A stretch of 64,000 nucleotides of DNA, from the NCBI GenBank assembly GCA_050952935.1, contig JBMNLS010000001.1:1426001-1490000 (forward strand), written 5' to 3'. A program made the translations under genes and the position numbers. Under the pieces are notes generated by a model. The model was not told the DNA's origin and did not search any database. It worked only from the letters and a program-made list of their open reading frames with translations. Source of the stretch: UBA6115 sp050952935 (GTDB lineage: Bacteria > Bacillota > Clostridia > Christensenellales > Aristaeellaceae). This document shows positions 43,978 through 52,001 of this stretch, piece by piece; position 1 is the stretch's first letter; each line of letters opens with the position of its first letter.

Positions 43978-44109
43978 GTGGACGCGCTGACCGAAAAACG
44001 AGCCCTAAAAAAGGCTGGCTGGCATAATTATTATAAGGTGGTGGGAAATGCCAGTAGTGCAACAGTCAGAAACAGGGAGGTAAAAAAAGGGTGGTTTCAT
44101 GTTGATTAA
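43978..44109 (+). CDS. Possible 43-aa small protein
   Basis: GTG start with GGAGG about 10 nt upstream: V-D-A-L-T-E-K-R-A-L-K-K-A-G-W. Basic. Only supported by the ribosome site and the frame. Confidence 0.3.
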   Translation: MDALTEKRALKKAGWHNYYKVVGNASSATVRNREVKKGWFHVD

Positions 44110-44245
44110 TAATGGTAAAGCGCGGTTTTCACACTACCGGTATTTCCCAGTAGTCTGTTTGGACAAAAAAGACAAAAGTGTTGGATGTGTGGTGGGATTT
44201 CCCAGTAGTGCTTACTGGGATTTCCCAGTAGCCAAAAAATTATGA
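44099..44245 (+). CDS. Possible 48-aa small protein across the repeat region
   Basis: ATG to TGA, M-L-I-N-N-G-K-A-R-F-S-H-Y, with Val/Phe-rich middle. A G-rich stretch is upstream. It coincides with the three ATTTCCCAGTAG repeats, so it may be fortuitous. Confidence 0.25.
   Translation: MLINNGKARFSHYRYFPVVCLDKKDKSVGCVVGFPSSAYWDFPVAKKL
44142..44231. repeat. Three direct copies of ATTTCCCAGTAG, iteron-like
   Basis: Exact copies at 44142-44153, 44197-44208 and 44220-44231; a degenerate one (AAATGCCAGTAG) at 44046. The last copy lies in the palindrome TACTGGGA-TT-TCCCAGTA. Could be replication initiator or repressor sites. Confidence 0.5.
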
Positions 44246-44257
44246 CAGGAGGTCGTT

Positions 44258-44494
44258 ATGGCTATTATTTCAGGCTTTCCCGGAATCAAACAGAGATACT
44301 ACTTACAGCCGCCATGGAACTACGTGACGGTGGGGGTTGGAGGCAACTATTATGGGTATTTCGTTGTTCCCGGATATGGTGGCGGAGGCTGGCGCAAGAT
44401 CGAGATTGATTATCAAGATCGTGAGAAATTGATCGAGATTACAGAGGACGAAATGCGGAAGCGTTTAACAGCAATACAAGATGGTCGAGTGTGA
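44258..44494 (+). CDS. Small hypothetical protein, Gly/Tyr-rich
   Basis: 78 aa. GFPGIKQRYYLQPPWNYVTV and GGNYYGYFVVPGYGGGGW followed by a charged C terminus. ACAGGAGG lies upstream. No family recognised. Confidence 0.4.
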   Translation: MAIISGFPGIKQRYYLQPPWNYVTVGVGGNYYGYFVVPGYGGGGWRKIEIDYQDREKLIEITEDEMRKRLTAIQDGRV

Positions 44495-44507
44495 AGGAGG
44501 TTAACGA

Positions 44508-45065
44508 TTGGGTAAGGTGAAACAAATTGACAAGGGAGGCAGGCCGCCTCAATACACTGAGTGGCTGAAGCCCGACAAACTTAAGTTGCTGGAGGAATGG
44601 GCCAGTGAGGGCCTGACCAATGAAGAGATCGCCAAGTACAAGATGGGGATCAGTGAGCGCACCTTCTATCAGTGGCAGGCTGATCACTCTCAGTTTGCGC
44701 AGGCCATAAAAAAGGGACGGGTATTCTGTGTGCTTGAGGTCGAGAATGCGCTATACCGGGCCGCGATAGGGTACGAGGTCGAGGAAACTATCACCGAAAC
44801 CATAACGGAGGAAGGGGGCTTCAGCTCCACCGATAGAAACGCGCCCACGGTTAGGACGCGCACTCAAACCAGGCACATACCGCCTAATGTCGCGGCGGCG
44901 ATCTTCTACTTGAAGAACAGAGCGCCCGACAGGTGGATGCCGGACAATAAATTGGTGGCAAAGTCAGAAGGCGATGATGGCGCTGAACGACCTCAGTTGA
45001 TCATCAACTACAATTACCAAAAGGCTGAGCCGGATGCGTTGTTTGGCTTGGGCTTTGACAATTAA
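44508..45065 (+). CDS. Phage terminase small subunit-like protein
   Basis: About 185 aa from a TTG start with AAGGAGG 7 nt upstream. An HTH (SEGLTNEEIAKYKMGISERTFYQWQADHSQFAQAI) followed by EVENALYRAAIGYEVEET and FYLKNRAPDRW fits phage small terminase and phBC6A51-type proteins. No large terminase is found. Confidence 0.65.
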   Translation: MGKVKQIDKGGRPPQYTEWLKPDKLKLLEEWASEGLTNEEIAKYKMGISERTFYQWQADHSQFAQAIKKGRVFCVLEVENALYRAAIGYEVEETITETITEEGGFSSTDRNAPTVRTRTQTRHIPPNVAAAIFYLKNRAPDRWMPDNKLVAKSEGDDGAERPQLIINYNYQKAEPDALFGLGFDN

Positions 45066-45093
45066 CAGACTAAGCGGAAGGAGGGGTGTTAAC

Positions 45094-45249
45094 ATGTGTT
45101 TCTGGAAAATGCACAAGGAAAACAAACAAGTGCTGGCGGATCAGGAAAGCGCCGATCTGCTGAAGCTGGTGGAAGCGCTAACCCGTGAAGTCATGGAGCT
45201 TAAGGAATTGGTCATGCTTGGCGGCTCGGATTCATCGGACGTCTGCTAA
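45094..45249 (+). CDS. Small hypothetical helical protein
   Basis: 51 aa; a charged helix (QESADLLKLVEALTREVMEL). GGAGGGG upstream of the ATG. No function apparent. Confidence 0.4.
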   Translation: MCFWKMHKENKQVLADQESADLLKLVEALTREVMELKELVMLGGSDSSDVC

Positions 45250-45574
45250 TTGCTCCAGAATGCCCGATAACGACCCCAGTGTTCAAGGATAGGGAATCCA
45301 GCAAAAGACTATAAAACGCCTGTAATGGGCGTTTTTGTGCAAATGCGGGGTATTGGATACATCCCGATCATGTCCGGCGGGGTGAATGGCTTGTTGATGG
45401 GCGGGTTTCCGCCTCTTTCATGAGAAGAACTGATGTTCCCATTGAAGCTGATCCTCCAGCAGGGTATACTATGATCGTGCAAGGGCGCACCCCACGCACT
45501 GACAATTTACCCTCTTATCTTCTACCTGCACCCATTAACTGGGGGCAGAGTTTAAAGATGGGAGGGTTTTACTT
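45250..45574. other. Intergenic region with a terminator
   Basis: Contains the stem-loop AACGCCTGTAATGGGCGTT with following T residues near 45318-45335 (a likely terminator) and little else that I recognise before the next ribosome site GGGAGGG. Confidence 0.5.
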
Positions 45575-46096
45575 ATGAGCGAATACTATGAACTGAGCAA
45601 GGCGCTATTGGAATGGGACGGGGTAAGCCCAATGACACCTATCAACTGGGAAGAAGAATTCCCTTGCCCGGTATGCGGTAGCCTCATGATAGGTGCTATA
45701 GACATGTACGAGATATGCCCTGTATGCGGGTGGGAAGATGACCCGGTACAGAAAGCATATCCAGACTATCCAGGCGGGGCAAAGGGCGGCGTATCCCTGA
45801 ACGATGCAAAAGCGAACTATGCCCTATGCGGGTATGCGCTTCCCTTTTTGCGCAGGAAACAGATTCAGGCGTTAATTGATGCCGGGAAGCTCAAGCCACA
45901 ATTTGATTATGATTGCGAAGTATGCGGGAAGAAAATGCCGGGATACCTCAACAGGTGGGAGGAATGCCCGGAATGCGGCTGGCTGGCGAACTACGCGGGG
46001 AAATACATTGATCCCGAGTATAAAACAGCTCAGGGGACGATTGCGGAGGCCAGAGAGATTTACAAGCGGACGGGCAGGGTTGCGCCTGGCAGATGA
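45575..46096 (+). CDS. Cysteine-rich CPCC-type zinc-binding protein
   Basis: 173 aa. Two copies of a CPCC-like unit: CPVCGSLMIGAIDMYEICPVCGWEDD near residues 31-55 and CEVCGKKMPGYLNRWEECPECGW near 113-137, each with four Cys for metal. C-terminal APGR. The first unit matches the CPCC family. Often encoded beside phage or toxin-type genes; function unknown. Confidence 0.65.
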   Translation: MSEYYELSKALLEWDGVSPMTPINWEEEFPCPVCGSLMIGAIDMYEICPVCGWEDDPVQKAYPDYPGGAKGGVSLNDAKANYALCGYALPFLRRKQIQALIDAGKLKPQFDYDCEVCGKKMPGYLNRWEECPECGWLANYAGKYIDPEYKTAQGTIAEAREIYKRTGRVAPGR

Positions 46097-46603
46097 AGCG
46101 ACTTAGACTACAAATGAGGTCAGGAATCAATTTCCTGGCCTTGTTTCGTTCTTGGTTGGTTCCCTATTCGCCTGCTGGTGGAGCCTCCAGCAAGGGCCAT
46201 TCTTTTAGCTCTAAACGGCTCAGGATGGCCTTGTTTACATAACCGTTGTGATTCCCCCACCTGGCTTGTGGCATCTTGTATGGTCGATTTGTGGCCTTAT
46301 GCGCTCATCCATTGGGATTGATAACAGTTATATGTTGCCCGGTTATATACATTCCCCTGTGTCATTCATCGTGAAGCTGGCGGAATATGTGCAATCCAGC
46401 GCCTCCGCTATCTTAACAAGGTCGCTTTCTTTGAAGTCATTCCTGTGAGAGGATGAGAGATAGTGCGCAATAGCTATTAGGGATACTGTATCCTTCGATG
46501 TCGGCCAGACCACAAGTTTCAACTTTCTCCAATGTTGCTAACATGGCGTAATTATGATAAAATGACGACATCAATTAGCAGAAGCTCATAAGGAGGCGAT
46601 AGC
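46097..46603. other. Gene-poor region with a degraded HTH gene
   Basis: 507 bp without an intact gene. It contains the decayed XRE-type fragment annotated separately and a hairpin-free remainder. Confidence 0.5.
46343..46536 (-). pseudogene. Degraded XRE/Cro-type HTH fragment
   Basis: The minus strand reads SRND-like, then FKESDLVKIAEALDCTYSA and SFTMNDTGE before a stop at 46343, the C-terminal part of small phage-type HTH regulators. Upstream codons lose similarity and no start codon in frame is convincing, so it is a remnant. Confidence 0.35.
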
Positions 46604-46891
46604 ATGATTGACATCCGCCCTGTATCTGATTTGCGCAACAACTTCCGTGCGATAGAGGAAAGTGTCAAAAATGGCAAGCCCGTGTATCTAACCAAGAATG
46701 GCTATGGTTCTATGGTGGTGATGAGCTTGGAGCACTATTCCGAGATTACCAATGATCTTGATATGGAAATGAAACAGCACGATGCTGACTAGGCTGTAGA
46801 GACGAACCCTGTACGACACACGCATGAGGAGGTCTATAACCGTATCAAAAACGTAGGCAAAATGAATAATATGTTTTATTCTTTGTTCTAA
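46604..46891 (+). pseudogene. Phd/YefM-type antitoxin interrupted by TAG, without toxin partner
   Basis: The first 62 residues (MIDIRPVSDLRNNFRAIEES, then KNGKPVYLTKNGYGSMVVMSLEHY) are a complete Phd/YefM DNA-binding part. A TAG at 46790 then stops it, but the same frame reads on for 32 codons (A-V-E-T-N-P-V-R-H-T-H-E-E-V-Y) to TAA at 46889, and HEEVYNRIKN resembles the usual toxin-binding tail. No toxin ORF follows. Either broken or now a bare repressor. Confidence 0.6.
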
Positions 46892-47013
46892 TTTATATGT
46901 GCTAACTTCATTTGACCACAACATACTATAAAGAGCTAATATTTAATAGGAACAACTATACTATAGAAGGAAGAAGGAGATGCTTGTGCAAAAATAAGTC
47001 ATTAAACAACATA

Positions 47014-47036
47014 AAAGCGACAGCGCTTTCTTTTTA
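47014..47036 (+). terminator. Small terminator upstream of rpoN
   Basis: AAAGCG/CGCTTT around a 4-nt loop followed by CTTTTTAG. Confidence 0.4.
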
Positions 47037-47128
47037 GTTTTATTTAACATCTGAACAATTGCTTAGATTTTTCAGCATGGAGGGATTGTCTGCTACAAGA
47101 ACCTTATATGAACAGGGAGTGTGTATTC

Positions 47129-48547
47129 TTGAAAATTAGTATATCTCATAGCTTATGCCAAAGCCAAAAACAGATTCTTAACTGGGAGATGAAACTCTCT
47201 CTTGATATACTTTCAATGGATATTTGTGCTCTTCGAGAACTCATTTTAAGAACAGCGGAGTCAAATCCTTTTATTGAGATCGATTTTTCAAATCCAAGCC
47301 ATAGAAATTTGGATCAGACTATGTCCTTTTGTAATATGCTAACTACCTATAACAAAGAAATAGAGTCAAATGTGCCTATGTTTGTGTTTGATGATAATGA
47401 TGATTATAAGGGTTTTTACAATGAGCGTACTTACAACTTTGAAGGAAGCATAAACAGTTCATGCCAGGAGCCAACCTTTACAGACATGCTGGAAGAGCAG
47501 ATACGGTGGATGAATTTGAACGATGAACTCTCAGAATTGTGTATTTGTTTGATAGGATATTTAAATTCCAAAGGCTACTTGGATACCTCATTGGATGACA
47601 TTGCTCACAATCATTGTGCTAACATTGCAGATGTAAAAAGAGCGTTGCGTATTGTTCAATCGCTTCACCCGGCAGGCGTAGGTGCACGATCACTGAAGGA
47701 ATGTCTTATTTTGCAACTTAAGGATCGCAATCAACTAACCGCTTGTACTGAAATACTGGTTAAACAAGGGCTTGCCGCTTTGGCAAACAATGACCTCACA
47801 GCGCTTTCGAAACTACTAAAAACCAATATTTCTGCAACAATTAGTGCGTGTAGGCTAATCCGGTCTCTTAACCCAATACCATCCCAAGGCTTTAGAACTG
47901 GTGAAGATCCGATCTTTGTCATACCGGATGCATCTGTGAGATTCGAAGAAGGCTCATATGTTATCGCTACCAACAATCGAATTTTACCAAAGATTACTCT
48001 GAATAGAGAATACTGTCAATTATTAAAGGCGAGCTCAGAAGAAGAGATTGGAGGGATTAAACGATACCTTCCGGTTGCCAAAGCAATGATCCGTGGAATT
48101 AATAATCGAAGAAGTACTTTTCTCAATGTGCTTCAATGTATCATCGGTATGCAACCGACATACTTCAAAAACGGTTCTGACTTGAAGGCGATGGACATGC
48201 AAAGTGTAGCAGAAGTTATTGGGATTCACCCTTCTACGGTGAGCCGTGCGGTGAGTAACAAGTATATTGCTTGTGAGAAAGGTATCGTTTCTCTGCGTTC
48301 CCTATTTGATAGAGGTGTACCTCTGTCCAGTAGTGTAAATGGTACCATTGCAGTATCAATCGTAAAACAAGAGCTCGGCAAACTCATCAGCACTGAGGAT
48401 CAGGCTGCACCATTATCAGATAACGAACTGTGTGATATACTAGCAGCAAAAGGATACAAGATATCACGAAGAACAGTAACAAAATACCGTGAAAATATGG
48501 GCGTACCCTGCTCATATCAGCGAAAAGCCACATATGCAATACATTAA
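47129..48547 (+). CDS. rpoN: RNA polymerase sigma-54 factor RpoN, element-encoded
   Basis: About 472 aa. Region I begins MKISISHSLCQSQKQ and is less Gln-rich than usual. The core-binding part has LEEQIRWMNLNDELSELCICLIGYLNSKGYLD; the HTH is SVAEVIGIHPSTVSRAVSNKYI; the RpoN box near the C terminus is SRRTVTKYREN. TTG (in GGGAG context, spacing 8) is preferred to an ATG seven codons upstream with no ribosome site. Binds the -24/-12 promoter near 50296. A second rpoN elsewhere on the chromosome cannot be excluded. Confidence 0.88.
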   Translation: MKISISHSLCQSQKQILNWEMKLSLDILSMDICALRELILRTAESNPFIEIDFSNPSHRNLDQTMSFCNMLTTYNKEIESNVPMFVFDDNDDYKGFYNERTYNFEGSINSSCQEPTFTDMLEEQIRWMNLNDELSELCICLIGYLNSKGYLDTSLDDIAHNHCANIADVKRALRIVQSLHPAGVGARSLKECLILQLKDRNQLTACTEILVKQGLAALANNDLTALSKLLKTNISATISACRLIRSLNPIPSQGFRTGEDPIFVIPDASVRFEEGSYVIATNNRILPKITLNREYCQLLKASSEEEIGGIKRYLPVAKAMIRGINNRRSTFLNVLQCIIGMQPTYFKNGSDLKAMDMQSVAEVIGIHPSTVSRAVSNKYIACEKGIVSLRSLFDRGVPLSSSVNGTIAVSIVKQELGKLISTEDQAAPLSDNELCDILAAKGYKISRRTVTKYRENMGVPCSYQRKATYAIH

Positions 48548-48568
48548 CACATAAGGATGACAAAGAAG

Positions 48569-49963
48569 ATGGATGGTTCAAATCTGCTTGGTTTTGGGAA
48601 ACAATACCTAGAAATTATTGAAGCGATTATTGAGAACATGCCGATACCTATCTCGGTGGTGGATTACAATGAACGATTTGCGCTTATTAATCGTTCATAT
48701 GAGGCGGCTTTTAACCTTAATCGCGCAAATCTTCTCGGCAAGCATTATTCGGTCAATGTTGGTGTTAATGAACCAAGTATCCACAAAATCGCCCAAACCA
48801 CTCGTGAGTACTGTTCAGGGACCAAAGTAATGGGAAAAAACGATCGGCTTGTTAAAGTTGAAGGATTTCCCATAATAATCGATGGACAGTTAGTATGCAG
48901 CGTGGCGGTTATTCATGAACTATCATCAGTAAAAGGTCATATGGTCGCGCTTAATGAAGCAAACGCAAGATTGCGCGATGCAACTCTACAGAAAGCAGAT
49001 TATACTTTTAAGGATATTATACATAAAAGCGAAAGCATCAAAAGCACAATTCGAAATGCAAAACGTGCAGCTTCTACTGATGTGACCGTGCTATTGCGAG
49101 GAGAAAGTGGTACCGGCAAGGAGCTGTTTGCGCAGTCCATTCACAATGCCAGCCTTAGATGCGGCAAACCATTCATAAGTGTAAACTGTACAGCAATTGC
49201 TGAGTCGCTACTGGAAAGTATTTTGTTTGGATATGCAGGGCAAGCATTTACTGGAGCCAAGCGTGAAGGAGCTGTGGGGCTATTTGAAGCGGCGAATGGA
49301 GGAACTATTTTTCTAGATGAAGTAGGTGACATGAGCTCAGTTCTTCAAATGAGCCTGTTACGGGTGCTTCAGGAAAAGGAGATTATGCGCGTAGGAGAAA
49401 CCAAACCTCGATCAGTAGACGTGAGAATTATTGCTGCTACTAATGCAGATTTGGAGGCAAGAGTTATAGAAGGGAAATTTAGACGCGACCTTTACTATCG
49501 CTTGTGCGTATACCCCATAGAAATACCCCCGCTTCGTAATAGGCAGAACGACTTGCAGTTATTAACATTGCATTTTATTAGGAAGTATGCTAAGGAATTT
49601 AGGAGAAACGTATCTGATATTGATGAGAGTTGTTGGCCCTTGATCTTGCAGCACAGTTGGCCCGGTAACATTCGGGAACTTCAGAATACTATAATGCGTG
49701 GTGTTGTAAACGCTGGTCCGGAAGCTAAGAAGCTTCTAACAAAGGATATTTCTTTTCTAAAGAGTGCTGTTCAAACACCAACAACTGAATCAAAGACAAA
49801 ATATTCCAACGGCACCTATAAAGATTTGTTTATGCAATGGGAAAAAGATATGTTGCAGGATGTTTATACACAGGAAAAATACAATAAAACACAGACAGCA
49901 AAGCGATTGGCACTATCTGTCCGTTCGGTATACGAAAAGTTGAAAATTCATGGCATCCAATAG
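48569..49963 (+). CDS. Sigma-54-dependent transcriptional activator (PAS + AAA+ + Fis-type HTH)
   Basis: About 464 aa. A PAS-like sensor (residues ~18-115, ISVVDYNERFALINRSYEAA), then the AAA+ domain with Walker A GESGTGKE near 178, AFTGA near 227, Walker B GTIFLDEVGDM near 250, and a C-terminal HTH (KTQTAKRLALSVRSVYEKLKIHG). The sigma-54-contacting loop reads GQAFTGA, where KGAFTGA is usual (Gly to Gln at the first loop position). No receiver domain, so it probably senses a ligand. It follows rpoN by 9-22 nt; the ATG used has AAGG 11 nt upstream, another at 48557 is possible. Confidence 0.9.
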   Translation: MDGSNLLGFGKQYLEIIEAIIENMPIPISVVDYNERFALINRSYEAAFNLNRANLLGKHYSVNVGVNEPSIHKIAQTTREYCSGTKVMGKNDRLVKVEGFPIIIDGQLVCSVAVIHELSSVKGHMVALNEANARLRDATLQKADYTFKDIIHKSESIKSTIRNAKRAASTDVTVLLRGESGTGKELFAQSIHNASLRCGKPFISVNCTAIAESLLESILFGYAGQAFTGAKREGAVGLFEAANGGTIFLDEVGDMSSVLQMSLLRVLQEKEIMRVGETKPRSVDVRIIAATNADLEARVIEGKFRRDLYYRLCVYPIEIPPLRNRQNDLQLLTLHFIRKYAKEFRRNVSDIDESCWPLILQHSWPGNIRELQNTIMRGVVNAGPEAKKLLTKDISFLKSAVQTPTTESKTKYSNGTYKDLFMQWEKDMLQDVYTQEKYNKTQTAKRLALSVRSVYEKLKIHGIQ

Positions 49964-50174
49964 AGTAAAGGAACCAATAATTAAAGCAACATTGCTAGAA
50001 GCTTTTCCTACTTCATGACCTCAGGCCTGCCGCCATATTCCATATCGCTAAATGTTAGTTGCTTTATAAATAGGCTCCTTGTTTGATTCCTCAACAATGC
50101 ATTGCAGAATACTTCCGGAATGCAGCCAACCGCAGGCAAATTTCTGCAAAATGTATTATATGAGACTTATTGGG

Positions 50175-50209
50175 CCGGATTTAACATCCGGAATTTGACA
50201 TCTCAAATT
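50175..50209. promoter_or_regulatory. Paired upstream activator dyads
   Basis: CCGGAT-N5-ATCCGG (50175-50191) directly followed by AATTTGA-N4-TCAAATT (50192-50209), both perfect. About 85-120 bp before the -24 element, the usual enhancer distance. Confidence 0.5.
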
Positions 50210-50293
50210 GGTCAAAGTCACTGTCTAAAAAACCAAGCAAATTAATAGTAAACTTGTAAGATATTGTATTAATAAATCAATTGCTTTAATAAC

Positions 50294-50310
50294 TTGGCAC
50301 GATACTTGCT
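50294..50310 (+). promoter_or_regulatory. Sigma-54 (-24/-12) promoter of the TRAP-dehydratase operon
   Basis: TTGGCACGATACTTGCT matches TTGGCAC-N5-TTGCT over both elements with correct spacing. The TRAP gene starts about 125 nt downstream. Confidence 0.85.
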
Positions 50311-50432
50311 TGTAATAATAGTGAAGAGCCTTTGTGCTTAACAAAGTACCAATATCAGAAAGGAGGGAGACTTCTAATTATCTGTTTGGTAGTTCTGTAG
50401 GAATCTTAACAATTTTGAAGGGAGAAGACAAA

Positions 50433-51413
50433 ATGGGTAAACGGTTAATGGCTATTGTTTTAGTGACACTAATGTTCCTTGCTTTGATTACATTTACAGC
50501 TTCAGCGGAAACAATCACTTTACGCGCTGGACACAAATCAAGTGCTAAAAGTTCGTGGCAACTTGGCGCAGAATACTGGGCAGAGCTTCTAAAGGAGAAG
50601 ACAAACGGCGAAATTATATTGGAAATCTATCCTAATTCGGAACTGGGTGATCAGAAAGAGATGACAGAATTGGCGCAGATTGGCGTATTGGATATTGTGC
50701 TCAACGCGCCTGCTACCCTCGGTCAGTTTATGACTGAGATTACAGCTCTGGATTTGCCATTTCTCTTCAGAGATTACGACCATGCATTTGAATGTATGGA
50801 CACAGTCGTTTTGGACTATTATAAGCAAGCCTACTTAGATGCTGGTTTAGTTTGTTTAGCGAACTGGGATACAGGTTTCAAAATGCTTTCAAACAGCATT
50901 CGTCCTATTAATAAGGCGGAGGACATAGCTGGTCTCAAGATTCGATATGCTGGCGGACAGGCGCTTGCTGCGACAATTCAACGCTTGAATGCCAGTGCTA
51001 TAAGTATTCCTTGGAGTGAGACATACGTTGCATTATCTCAGGGAACGGCTGATGCACAGTTCAATCCTGCCTCAACAATGGTTGAAAGCAAGATTCACGA
51101 AGTACAAAAGTACTATGCCTCGAACCTTCCCATTCAATATGGCGCAGAACCAATCACGATGAGTCTCATTTCATGGAACAAATTAAGCCCTGAACACCAA
51201 ACAGCGCTTGTTGAGACATGCCAGGAAGCTGCTTATTATCAACGCGATTTGAGCATCAAGATGGATATTGAAGCTCAAGAAGTAATGAAAGCTGAAGGGT
51301 GTGTAATAAACGAAGTTGCTCCAGAGGAACTGAATAAAATTCGAGAAATGACCGCAAGCTTGTTGGATGAATACTGCCCCCCAGAACTTCTTGAGATGAT
51401 CAGATCTAAGTAA
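50433..51413 (+). CDS. dctP: TRAP transporter, substrate-binding protein DctP
   Basis: 326 aa with a signal peptide (VLVTLMFLALITFTASA). DctP family: LRAGHKSSAKSSWQLGAEYW, ALDLPFLFRDYDHAFE, SNSIRPINKAEDIAGLKIRY (the ligand-contacting Arg is in this region) and SQGTADAQFNP. It binds an organic acid outside the cell and delivers it to the DctQM permease. First gene of the sigma-54 controlled operon. GGGAG precedes the ATG. Confidence 0.93.
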   Translation: MGKRLMAIVLVTLMFLALITFTASAETITLRAGHKSSAKSSWQLGAEYWAELLKEKTNGEIILEIYPNSELGDQKEMTELAQIGVLDIVLNAPATLGQFMTEITALDLPFLFRDYDHAFECMDTVVLDYYKQAYLDAGLVCLANWDTGFKMLSNSIRPINKAEDIAGLKIRYAGGQALAATIQRLNASAISIPWSETYVALSQGTADAQFNPASTMVESKIHEVQKYYASNLPIQYGAEPITMSLISWNKLSPEHQTALVETCQEAAYYQRDLSIKMDIEAQEVMKAEGCVINEVAPEELNKIREMTASLLDEYCPPELLEMIRSK

Positions 51414-51491
51414 GGAAAATGATGGGCGGATGTGTTTCTCTTATATGCTTGTGGAAGCCTTCCGCCCACTTTCTTAAAAGGAGGATTTGAA

Positions 51492-52001
51492 ATGCGAAAG
51501 GCTATAGAGGGGTTTTTCAAGGCTCTTGAACTCATCGTCGCTGTTTTGGTATTTGTTCTAACCACAGTTTCTTTTTTTCATCTTGTTTCACGATACTTTT
51601 TTGGAAAGTCAAGTGCGGGTATTGATGAACTCACACGGTTAGCTTTCGTTTGGTCGGTATCTATTGGTATTGCCCTTGCGTTTCGAAGCAAGGCTCATTT
51701 GGGTATAACCGCGCTCCTTAATAAGGTTCCGCCCGACAAACGTGAATATGCAAATATATTCATTAATGTGGTTTTGATTGTATTCTTTTTGCTAGTTCTA
51801 TCTGCTGGTATCACAATGACTAATATGGGTACCAGGCAATACAGCGAGTATTTGCGGATGAGCATGATGTGGTTCTATATTAGTACTCCTATAAGTGCTT
51901 TGCTGAGTATCGTTGCCCTAATTGAGGATATATGGAACAAAGCTCTTGAGATGGGACGGCATGAGGAAAGAAATCAAAAAAAGGAGGAAAGTCAATCATG
52001 A
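51492..52001 (+). CDS. dctQ: TRAP transporter, small permease DctQ
   Basis: 169 aa, four helices (LELIVAVLVFVLTTVSFFHLVSR, LAFVWSVSIGIALAFRSKAHLG). FGKSSAGIDELTRLAFVW and RSKAHLG are family signatures. AAGGAGG is 7 nt before the ATG. Overlaps dctM by 4 nt. Confidence 0.9.
   Translation: MRKAIEGFFKALELIVAVLVFVLTTVSFFHLVSRYFFGKSSAGIDELTRLAFVWSVSIGIALAFRSKAHLGITALLNKVPPDKREYANIFINVVLIVFFLLVLSAGITMTNMGTRQYSEYLRMSMMWFYISTPISALLSIVALIEDIWNKALEMGRHEERNQKKEESQS

Larger units (their letters stand above)
49964..50432. other. Intergenic regulatory region before the TRAP operon
   Basis: 469 bp, no gene. Holds the upstream dyads (50175-50209) and the sigma-54 promoter (50294-50310) annotated separately, plus TTGCAG/CTGCAA inverted words near 50103 and 50146. 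Confidence 0.7.

Noticed and set aside
44142..44231. CRISPR array
   Set aside because: Repeats are only 12 nt, with uneven spacing (55 and 23 nt), and no cas genes are near.
46248..46448. 66-aa plus-strand ORF
   Set aside because: It lies antisense to the degraded HTH fragment and has no ribosome site.
39897..46792. Genome-wide TAG reassignment or pyrrolysine use, suggested by two in-frame TAG codons
   Set aside because: Other genes here end normally at TAG (for example the amino acid ABC permease and ATPase), and no pyl genes are visible.
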